Assembly (NCBI GenBank): GCA_947304085.1
Contig: CAMZAC010000053.1
Location: 1 to 5,301 of the forward strand
Direction of reading: 5' to 3'
Length of the DNA stretch: 5,301 bases
Origin: an uncultured Alphaproteobacteria bacterium
Lineage (GTDB): Bacteria > Pseudomonadota > Alphaproteobacteria > Rs-D84
Each line of letters starts with the position of its first letter. The first letter of the stretch is position 1. The notes under the pieces were generated by a model. The model was not told the origin of the DNA. It ran no database searches and saw nothing but the letters and a program-made list of their open reading frames with translations. Both the position numbers and the translations under genes were made by a program. Below, piece by piece: positions 1 through 5,141 of the stretch.

Positions 1-173
1 ACTTGGCTATGGGCGCTCGTCGTGCAAATGCTGCAAAGAATGTATTGGTTGAAGATGGTATAGATCCTCGTCGTATTTCTACTATCTCTTACGGTAAAGA
101 ACGTCCATTGGTCTTGGGCTCTGGCGAAGACGTATGGAAATTCAATCGTAATGCTACAACAACAGTTAAATAA
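1..173 (+). CDS. pal: Peptidoglycan-associated lipoprotein Pal, C-terminal end (partial)
   Basis: The 5' end lies outside the window; the reading frame is entered at base 3 and gives 56 residues before TAA at 171-173. The visible part is the end of an OmpA-like peptidoglycan-binding domain. It has the ARRANAAK helix, then a segment DPRRISTISYGKERP, a match to the Pal family block around SYGKE-P--LG, and a final FNRNATTTV that corresponds to the family's NRRAV-V end strand. In known Pal proteins this domain binds the diaminopimelate of peptidoglycan, and the lipid-anchored protein links the outer membrane to the wall with TolA, TolB, TolQ and TolR. The second arginine of the usual NRR is asparagine here. 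The gene converges with parB and shares a terminator with it. Other OmpA-domain lipoproteins are possible, but the SYGKE block favours Pal. Confidence 0.88.
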   Translation, partial: LAMGARRANAAKNVLVEDGIDPRRISTISYGKERPLVLGSGEDVWKFNRNATTTVK

Positions 174-189
174 TGATAACTTTTGTTAT

Positions 190-217
190 AAAAACACCGG
201 CATTTGCCGGTGTTTTT
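190..217. terminator. Bidirectional intrinsic terminator between pal and parB
   Basis: A perfect inverted repeat has GC-rich arms CACCGGC (195-201) and GCCGGTG (206-212) around a 4-base loop ATTT. It is extended by A-T pairs (190-194 with 213-217). On the + strand the stem runs into a T-run, fitting termination of pal 17 bases after its stop. On the minus strand the A-run at 190-194 becomes a T-run, so the same hairpin can end parB, whose stop lies 15 bases away. Both convergent transcripts are thus served by one element. Confidence 0.9.
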
Positions 218-231
218 ATATTATTTTAACT

Positions 232-1110
232 TTATTGTTCAGACAATTGGTTTATCAAATCTTCCATTTGAATTCGATTCGCAAAAGAAATGATAAAATC
301 CCCTGCTCCACCGCGTTTTTCACGTAATTTTACAATTGTACCAAATTTTTTGCCTAATTTAGATTCTATTTTTGCAACATATGCAGAATCCAAAGAGTTT
401 GCATTAAACGATCGGCTGTTGCGTTTTCTTTCTGTTTTTTTGACTTGTTTTTGTGTGTCTGCAACAGATAAACCTTGATTTATAATATCTTGGGCCAGTT
501 TTTCTGGGTTATCTGATACGGCTATTGTTCGAGCATGAGATGCAGATATTTTACCTTCACGAACCATTTCTTTGACAGATTCGGGTAATGCGGTAATACG
601 TATTAAATTGCGAATATAGCTTTCAGATTTGCCAATTAATTTTGACACATCTGTCATAGTGTATTCACATTTTTTCATTAAATTTTCATAACCTTCGGCC
701 TCTTCTATCGGGTTCAGATTTTCGCGTTGGACATTTTCTATCAACGCTATTTCCATCGCATTTTGATTAGTCATAGTTTTAACTAATGCGGGTATTTCGC
801 TTAATCCGGCCAACTTTGCTGCACGATAGCGTCTTTCTCCGGCTACTATTTCATAAAGATATGGCTTGTTTTGGACGGTGCGCAATATAATTGGAACTAA
901 CACTCCTTTTTCTTTGATAGATTCAGAAAGTTCTTGTAATTCTTGTTCTTTAAATTGTTTGCGTGGTTGGTCTGGGTTCACACTGATTTGAAACAAAGGG
1001 ATGGGTTTTACAACAACACGTTCTAAACCGGTTAATACAGAGATATCTGGTATCTGACCCATTTCTTGATGCAGTTCGGCAAGACCTTTGCCTAAAAATT
1101 TTGAACTCAT
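232..1110 (-). CDS. parB: Chromosome partitioning protein ParB (parS-binding CTPase clamp)
   Basis: 292 residues, a normal length for chromosomal ParB. The domains come in the expected order. A lysine-bearing N-terminal tail (residues 1-30) is the kind that stimulates ParA ATPase. The ParB/Srx CTP-binding domain has NPDQPRK (45-51), GERRYRAA (91-98) and ENVQRENLNP (125-134). A helix-turn-helix lies around 151-172 (TMTDVSKLIGKSESYIRNLI), followed by the SASHAR block (189-194). A charged linker (about 221-240) leads to a C-terminal dimerisation domain (241-292). Known ParB proteins load at parS, use CTP to slide and spread as clamps, and recruit SMC and ParA. The start is well fixed: ATG overlaps the parA stop as ATGA, with AAAGGGG (1117-1123) six bases upstream. 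A parS-like site lies upstream of parA, which supports a chromosomal, self-contained module rather than a plasmid one. Confidence 0.97.
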   Translation of the reverse strand: MSSKFLGKGLAELHQEMGQIPDISVLTGLERVVVKPIPLFQISVNPDQPRKQFKEQELQELSESIKEKGVLVPIILRTVQNKPYLYEIVAGERRYRAAKLAGLSEIPALVKTMTNQNAMEIALIENVQRENLNPIEEAEGYENLMKKCEYTMTDVSKLIGKSESYIRNLIRITALPESVKEMVREGKISASHARTIAVSDNPEKLAQDIINQGLSVADTQKQVKKTERKRNSRSFNANSLDSAYVAKIESKLGKKFGTIVKLREKRGGAGDFIISFANRIQMEDLINQLSEQ

Positions 1111-1886
1111 TTTATTCCCCTTTGTTCTAGTGCATTAACAACTTCTGTCGCGACACGTAAATATGCTTGTGCCCCAGGTGATTTAAAATCGTGAAATAGG
1201 GCGGGTTTTCCATAGCTTGGTGCTTCAGAGACGCGAACATTACGTGGTACAACTGTTTTAAAAACTTTGTCACCAAAAGTGTCGCGAACATCTTTTTCAA
1301 CCGCACGTGTCAACCCTAGCTTTTTGTCGTACATGGTTAAAACCATACCCAAAATATCCAATTTTGAATTCCATCTTTGTTGAATCGAGGTGATTGTTGA
1401 TAGTAATTGTTGGACGCCTTCAAGCGCAAAAAACTCACATTGCAAAGGTATGATAACGTAATCGGATGCATTTAATGCGTTCAAGGTCAGAATGCCAAGA
1501 GCAGGCGGGCAGTCTATTAAGATATAATCATAGTTGTTTTCGATTGATTTTATTGCATCGCGTAAACGATATTCTGGGTTTTCTATACCTTCCATATCTA
1601 ATTCTGCGCCAGCTAATTTTGCAGATGCAGGTAAAATATGCAAGTTGGGTATAGCCGTAGTTAATATATTTTCAACGATTGTTGCTGTACCCATTAATAC
1701 ACCATATACGCTCTGTTTGTGGGCTGCACGAACAAAACCAAGACCTGTTCCAGCGTTGCCTTGGGAATCTATATCTATTAACAAAACACGTTTTTTTATG
1801 GCAGCTAACGAGGCAGCTATGTTTATCGCTGTTGTTGTTTTGCCTACGCCACCCTTTTGATTTGCAAACGATATTACTTTTGCCAT
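1107..1886 (-). CDS. parA: Chromosome partitioning ATPase ParA (Soj-like)
   Basis: 259 residues from the chosen start. The open frame extends 18 codons further upstream, but the ATG at 1886 gives the typical MAKVISFANQKGG start and has AAAAGG (1894-1899) seven bases before it, so the extension is rejected. Visible motifs are the deviant Walker A KGGVGKTTT (11-19, signature lysine K11 and phosphate-binding K16), Walker A' LLIDIDSQGN (35-44, with D38 and D40), and the Walker B-like YILIDCPPALG (121-131). A basic block VPRNVRVSEAPS (213-224) is typical of Soj-type ParA, where basic C-terminal residues bind DNA non-specifically. The short N-terminus without a DNA-binding helix-turn-helix marks it as chromosomal type rather than P1/F plasmid type. 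ParA-ATP dimers on the nucleoid form the gradient that moves ParB-parS. It is cotranscribed with parB through a 4-bp overlap and has its own promoter in the spacer upstream. Confidence 0.97.
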   Translation of the reverse strand: MAKVISFANQKGGVGKTTTAINIAASLAAIKKRVLLIDIDSQGNAGTGLGFVRAAHKQSVYGVLMGTATIVENILTTAIPNLHILPASAKLAGAELDMEGIENPEYRLRDAIKSIENNYDYILIDCPPALGILTLNALNASDYVIIPLQCEFFALEGVQQLLSTITSIQQRWNSKLDILGMVLTMYDKKLGLTRAVEKDVRDTFGDKVFKTVVPRNVRVSEAPSYGKPALFHDFKSPGAQAYLRVATEVVNALEQRGIK

Positions 1887-1911
1887 ATTGTTTCCTTTTC
1901 TTTTAAAAGAT

Positions 1912-1940
1912 AGAATATTAAATAGCAAAAAAATAGTCAA
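1912..1940 (-). promoter_or_regulatory. Probable sigma70-type promoter of parAB
   Basis: Read on the minus strand, TTGACT (1940-1935, five of six bases of the -35 consensus) is followed by exactly 17 bases and then TATTCT (1917-1912, four of six of the -10 consensus). A start about seven bases on would give a short leader of about 20 bases carrying the parA ribosome binding site. The parS-like site ends about 40 bases upstream of the -35, so ParB spreading could repress this promoter. That regulatory link is inferred. Confidence 0.55.
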
Positions 1941-1960
1941 TATAAATATTAAAATTAACT

Positions 1961-1985
1961 AAAAACAATATGTTATTTATTGTTT
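1961..1985 (-). terminator. Possible weak hairpin terminator after rsmG
   Basis: An inverted repeat AAACAATA (1963-1970) and TATTGTTT (1978-1985) surrounds a 7-base loop. On the minus strand it lies 16 bases after the rsmG stop and its 3' arm ends in five T. The stem has a single G-C pair, so it would be unstable. Its outer arm overlaps the parS-like site, so part of the symmetry may come from that site and from AT bias. Read-through of rsmG transcripts into parA remains likely. Confidence 0.22.
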
Positions 1986-1996
1986 CATGTGAAATA
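1981..1996. promoter_or_regulatory. parS: Candidate parS centromere site
   Basis: The 16-mer TGTTTCATGTGAAATA matches the widely conserved bacterial parS TGTTTCACGTGAAACA at 14 of 16 positions; both differences are C-to-T (positions 8 and 15). The ends and the TTTCA/TGAAA half-site cores are kept. It lies in the spacer between rsmG and parA, a known place for parS in bacteria with a parAB operon near the origin. It would be the loading site for the ParB encoded here. The match and position are seen directly; binding is inferred. Confidence 0.72.
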
Positions 1997-2001
1997 AGTT
2001 C

Positions 2002-2562
2002 TTATTTTGATGGGGTTATAACTGTAATAAAACCGTCTCCTGTTTTAGATTTATATAGTTTATAATCGAATTTGTGCTTCTTTTTAGCGGTATTGATTTC
2101 CGATTCGATTTCCCGGCCTTTTAATAAAAAAAGCCGGCGTTTTTTCTTGGCGGTATAGTCCAGAATTTTGGTTAATGGGGCAAAGGCGCGGGCTGTAAAA
2201 ACAAAATTCCCGGCATTTACCGGTGTTTTTGAAAGAAAATTTTCTATTCTATCATTTATAATTGTCAGATTTGGCAAATCTAATTCTTGTTTAAGTGTGT
2301 TTAAAAAAGTTGTTTTTTTGCCAACAGATTCAATGCAAATAACATCCCAACCTAATATAGCCAAAACAACACCTGGAAAGCCAGCACCACTGCCTAAATC
2401 AATAATCTTAGTGTCTTTGGGTATGTAATCTGCCAATTGAGCGCTGTCTGCAATGTGTCTGTTTTGTATATCTGACAAAGTACTTGGGGCAACAAGATTT
2501 ATTTTTGTTGACCAATCTTTTAGCAAAATTTCGTATTTTATAAATTTTTCTTTATTATTCAT
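2002..2562 (-). CDS. rsmG: 16S rRNA (guanine527-N7)-methyltransferase RsmG (GidB)
   Basis: 186 residues, a little shorter than the usual 200-210. RsmG transfers a methyl group from S-adenosylmethionine to N7 of G527 in 16S rRNA; in other bacteria its loss gives low-level streptomycin resistance. Diagnostic motifs are KINLV (20-24), RHIADS (35-40), the SAM-binding loop DLGSGAGFPGV (55-65), ESVGKKTTFL (78-87), NDRIE (103-107), TARAFAPL (123-130, matching the family's RAFAPL) and LLKGR (146-150). The frame stays open for 94 more codons upstream, but that stretch is antisense to the divergent gene and lacks family similarity. The ATG at 2562 gives the normal N-terminus. No clear Shine-Dalgarno precedes it. 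It lies upstream of parAB as in many bacteria, but mnmG (gidA), its common neighbour, is not adjacent. Confidence 0.95.
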   Translation of the reverse strand: MNNKEKFIKYEILLKDWSTKINLVAPSTLSDIQNRHIADSAQLADYIPKDTKIIDLGSGAGFPGVVLAILGWDVICIESVGKKTTFLNTLKQELDLPNLTIINDRIENFLSKTPVNAGNFVFTARAFAPLTKILDYTAKKKRRLFLLKGREIESEINTAKKKHKFDYKLYKSKTGDGFITVITPSK

Positions 2563-2587
2563 AAGATTTATTTTAACATATTTTGCT
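2563..2587. promoter_or_regulatory. Compact divergent start region between rsmG and the TPR gene
   Basis: Only 25 bases separate the two start codons. On the minus strand TAAAAT (2575-2570, five of six of the -10 consensus) ends seven bases before the rsmG ATG. On the + strand TAACAT (2574-2579, four of six) ends eight bases before the TPR-gene ATG. Neither gene has a visible Shine-Dalgarno. The spacing would fit leaderless transcripts from overlapping promoters, but no good -35 is seen for either and the region is simply AT-rich, so this is tentative. A further -10-like TATAAA lies at 2539-2544 on the + strand, within rsmG. Confidence 0.25.
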
Positions 2588-4207
2588 ATGAAAGAAATGA
2601 AAAGTTTTTGGAAAATTGTTTTTAACTGTTTGATGGTTTTGTTTTTATGTGGTTGTGTTGTATTCGTTATTTGTGGCACAAAAACAGATAAATCCAAAAA
2701 AACAGATGGTTTAATGCATACGGATTTTGGTGCCTTTTTGGCAACACAACATGCATTGTTTGTGAATGATTTTGATGCTGCGGCTGAAATGATGCGTGAT
2801 GTAAAAGCAGATGTCCCTGTTGTTAAAAACACAAAATCAACCATAGATTTTTTTAACGGTAAAATGCCTGAAGATATAAAATCTGTGAAACAAGATAAAG
2901 ATGTGGTTAAACGATTAATTTACAATGCCTATCTTGTTAAACACGATAATTGGAAGGAAGTTTACCAATTGTATAGTAAAGATAATTCTATATTGTTTGC
3001 ACCATTGCGGGTGTTTTCATCTGTGAAACAAGGCAAAACAAAAGAGGCGTTAGCTTTTATAGATTCGTTAAAAACCAATAAATCTTGGAAAGCTTTTATG
3101 CGTGGGCAAATTGCAGTATTGAATAATGATGTTGATAAAGCAGCAAAAGAGTTTGCAGATGTTCATCCTGATTTTATGAATATAAATGATTATTTGTATT
3201 TGATGTCTTTTTATAAAGAAAATGGTATGACGGAAGATATGGATATTTTGCGTAATGATTTTATGGCAAAACCAAGCGGAATGATTTTGTTGAACTATAA
3301 AGATATTCCAGATTGGTCGAATTATGCAGGATACAAAAATAATCTTGTTTTTGGTATAATTCAAAGCATAGCACATACGCAAATAATAATTTTCACTGAT
3401 TTATCGGTGTTGATGTTGCGATTTGCAGAAATTGTTTCTGGCGAATCTAATCAAGATGCTATTAATTATTATCTTGGGCAATACTATTTTCATAACTCTG
3501 GAGATTATAAACAAGCCTTTAATAAAATATCAAAAAAACATCCGTTGTATTTGTTCGGTCAAATGAAAATTGCTGAAAAAGCCGGGAATTTGAAATATAT
3601 AGAAAAAATAGCATACGAAAATCCATTGTTTATTTCTGCTGTGGATACCATTGTAAAAGATAATATTAAAATGGGAAAAAAGCGGGCTGCACTGCGTTTA
3701 ATAAATCGTGCTTTGCAACATAAAGATTTGACAGATACAGGACGTGGATATTTTCTTAAACAACGGGCTAATGTTTATTTGATGTTTAATCAACCTGAAA
3801 AGGCCCAGAAAGATTTAAAACAAGCACAAGAGTTAGATGACGGTTTGCAATCTGATGTTTTATTATTACAAGCGCGCATTTGGGCACAGCAAAACCGTAA
3901 TTTAGATGATGCGTATGATTACGCTATGGTATTGATTAAAAAGAATATATCTGATGTTGTTGCCTGGGATATTTTGGGGGTCATTGTTGATAAACGGGAA
4001 GGGGTTCAGGCTGCATTGGAAGTATTAGAACGTGTTGGTGAAATTTCTGTGACAACATCTTCTTTGTATGAACACTTGGGTGATATTTACGCAAAGAAAG
4101 GCGATAAAGAAAGGGCAAAACGATCATATTTACACGCAATAGATTTGTCTGATGATGGTTTAATAGTTGTGCCGTTCGTCCAAAAAAAGATAAGGAAATT
4201 AAAATGA
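2588..4207 (+). CDS. Membrane-anchored TPR-repeat protein of unknown function
   Basis: 539 residues from the chosen ATG; the frame is open 45 codons further upstream but that part is antisense to rsmG. A second ATG at codon 4 is an alternative. Residues 7-30 form a hydrophobic run (FWKIVFNCLMVLFLCGCVVFVICG) after two basic residues, followed by a charged TKTDKSKKTD stretch. This looks like a signal anchor that puts the rest in the periplasm. LCGC at 20-23 resembles a lipobox, but the hydrophobic run continues after the cysteine, so a lipoprotein is less likely. The body is helical with degenerate TPR units. The clearest are at 386-418 (ANVYLMFNQPEKAQKDLKQA), 424-450, 455-481 and 491-521 (LGDIYAKKGDKERAKRSY), with a weaker one near 172-190. 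TPRs mediate protein contacts; no catalytic motif was recognised. Its stop overlaps the gpsA start, so the two are probably co-expressed, but no functional link can be read from the sequence. Confidence 0.85.
   Translation: MKEMKSFWKIVFNCLMVLFLCGCVVFVICGTKTDKSKKTDGLMHTDFGAFLATQHALFVNDFDAAAEMMRDVKADVPVVKNTKSTIDFFNGKMPEDIKSVKQDKDVVKRLIYNAYLVKHDNWKEVYQLYSKDNSILFAPLRVFSSVKQGKTKEALAFIDSLKTNKSWKAFMRGQIAVLNNDVDKAAKEFADVHPDFMNINDYLYLMSFYKENGMTEDMDILRNDFMAKPSGMILLNYKDIPDWSNYAGYKNNLVFGIIQSIAHTQIIIFTDLSVLMLRFAEIVSGESNQDAINYYLGQYYFHNSGDYKQAFNKISKKHPLYLFGQMKIAEKAGNLKYIEKIAYENPLFISAVDTIVKDNIKMGKKRAALRLINRALQHKDLTDTGRGYFLKQRANVYLMFNQPEKAQKDLKQAQELDDGLQSDVLLLQARIWAQQNRNLDDAYDYAMVLIKKNISDVVAWDILGVIVDKREGVQAALEVLERVGEISVTTSSLYEHLGDIYAKKGDKERAKRSYLHAIDLSDDGLIVVPFVQKKIRKLK
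4192..4197 (+). promoter_or_regulatory. Shine-Dalgarno of gpsA inside the TPR gene
   Basis: AAGGAA lies six bases before the gpsA ATG, within the last codons of the upstream gene. It fixes the gpsA start and, with the ATGA overlap at 4204-4207, points to translational coupling. Confidence 0.75.
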
Positions 4208-5067
4208 AAGTTGGTGTATTAGGGGCAGGTGCATGGGGAACCGCCTTGGCTTTTGTGTGTGCAAAATCAGGAAACGCAGTTATTCATTGGGGTTTTGATG
4301 GGATTTTTGATGGTCTTTCTGATTTAAAAACTCCGGAAAATATAACTAAAACTGCAAATATGTCAGATTTAAAAGATTGTGAATATTTATTGATTGTGAC
4401 ACCTGCGGCTTTTTTTCGTGAAACAGTACAAAAGATGGTGAATTGGTATAATGGTCAACCGATTTTAATTTGTACAAAAGGGATGGAAGAAAAAACTGGT
4501 ATGTTTATGTCTGAAATCTTGGCGCAGGAGTTGCCAAAATGCGAAAATATCGGGGTTTTATCTGGTCCGCAATTTGCAAGAGAGGTTGCGCTTGGAATCC
4601 CGACAGGTTCAAGTTTGGCTGGCAATGAAAGTGTCAGAGCAGGTGGGCATATTGCATTATCTGAATTATATTTACAAGATTCAGAAGATGTTATTGGCGC
4701 ACAAATTTGCGGTGTTGGTAAAAACGCAGAATCGTTAATATCTGGATTTTTGACTATTAAGACCCATGGTGAGAATGAACGCGCATTGATGTTTACACGT
4801 GCTTGGAACGAAATTGTCGATATAGCGGCTGAAATGGGTGCAAATTGTGGCACTTTTCATGGATTGTGTGGTGTGGGCGATTTATTTTTGTCTGCTACAT
4901 CCCCGACCAGTCGAAATTTTTCGGCAGGTATTGCGATTGCAAAGGGTGAAGAATATTCTGGAACAGTAGAGGGGATTTTTGCGTTGCGTGGTTTGATAAA
5001 TCGTGGAAAAAAACTGGGTTTACAAACCCCTGTGTTGTGTGAAATGAAAAATAAAATGGGATTGTGA
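4204..5067 (+). CDS. gpsA: Glycerol-3-phosphate dehydrogenase [NAD(P)+] GpsA, short form
   Basis: 287 residues, against about 320-340 for most GpsA. The cytoplasmic enzyme reduces dihydroxyacetone phosphate to sn-glycerol-3-phosphate, the backbone of phospholipids. Visible motifs are the Rossmann loop GAGAWGTALA (7-16), VTPAAFF (65-71), CTKGMEEKTG (90-99, K92 equivalent to the conserved TKG lysine), VLSGPQFAREVALGIPTG (118-135), GVGKN (170-174, K173 equivalent to the catalytic lysine of the family's ALKN), GENERALMFTR (189-199), FHGLCGVGDLFLSATSPTSRN (218-238, with D226 and the substrate-binding SRN) and TVEGIFA (254-260). Compared from memory with E. coli GpsA, it lacks roughly ten residues after the second strand (after HWG, 28-30), about a dozen between AKGEE and VEG, and some 20-25 at the C-terminus. 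The reading frames past the stop show no family-like tail, so this looks like a natural compact form rather than a fresh frameshift. The start is set by the ATGA overlap and AAGGAA. Confidence 0.93.
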   Translation: MKVGVLGAGAWGTALAFVCAKSGNAVIHWGFDGIFDGLSDLKTPENITKTANMSDLKDCEYLLIVTPAAFFRETVQKMVNWYNGQPILICTKGMEEKTGMFMSEILAQELPKCENIGVLSGPQFAREVALGIPTGSSLAGNESVRAGGHIALSELYLQDSEDVIGAQICGVGKNAESLISGFLTIKTHGENERALMFTRAWNEIVDIAAEMGANCGTFHGLCGVGDLFLSATSPTSRNFSAGIAIAKGEEYSGTVEGIFALRGLINRGKKLGLQTPVLCEMKNKMGL

Positions 5068-5080
5068 TATCCTAATTTTT

Positions 5081-5094
5081 TATTATGAATAATA
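5081..5094. repeat. Short AT-only inverted repeat in the gpsA downstream spacer
   Basis: TATTAT and ATAATA are separated by GA in the 74-base spacer between gpsA and the next gene. The T-run precedes rather than follows it on the + strand and it has no G-C pair, so it is not a convincing terminator; it could be an operator or chance in AT-rich DNA. Near it, TATGAT (5102-5107) and TAAAAT (5107-5112) are -10-like, but no good -35 is seen. No promoter for the next gene can be fixed. Confidence 0.2.
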
Positions 5095-5128
5095 TACAAA
5101 ATATGATAAAATATATCCCATAAGAGAT

Positions 5129-5135
5129 AGGGAGA
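5129..5135 (+). promoter_or_regulatory. Strong Shine-Dalgarno deciding the start of the last gene
   Basis: AGGGAGA lies six bases before the ATG at 5142. It is one of the strongest ribosome binding sites in the window. It shows that translation starts upstream of the AC tract and not at a TTG after it, so the tract is translated. Confidence 0.8.
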
Positions 5136-5141
5136 AATACC

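Noticed and set aside
655..668. DnaA-box-like GTATTCACA, considered as a sign of an origin in the window
   Set aside because: Single imperfect match to TTATNCACA inside parB; no cluster of boxes was seen, so no oriC is called.
1887..1940. 18-codon N-terminal extension of parA
   Set aside because: It would cover the promoter, lacks family similarity, and the ATG at 1886 has a proper ribosome binding site.
2126..2145. A-run, GCCGGC and T-run that looks like a terminator in rsmG
   Set aside because: It encodes the KKKRRLFL part of RsmG, the GC core leaves almost no stem once a loop is allowed, and it lies well inside the gene on both strands.
2563..2844. 94-codon N-terminal extension of RsmG
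   Set aside because: It is antisense to the TPR gene's anchor region and RsmG proteins normally begin near the chosen ATG.
2881..3032. A 14-base direct repeat in the TPR gene (2881-2894 and 3019-3032)
   Set aside because: Both copies encode SVKQ with the same codons; the flanks differ, so it is likely chance or ordinary protein similarity.
4410..4425. Second parS-like half-site (GTGAAACA) inside gpsA
   Set aside because: Three mismatches to the 16-base consensus, the left half is a T-run, and it is explained as coding sequence.
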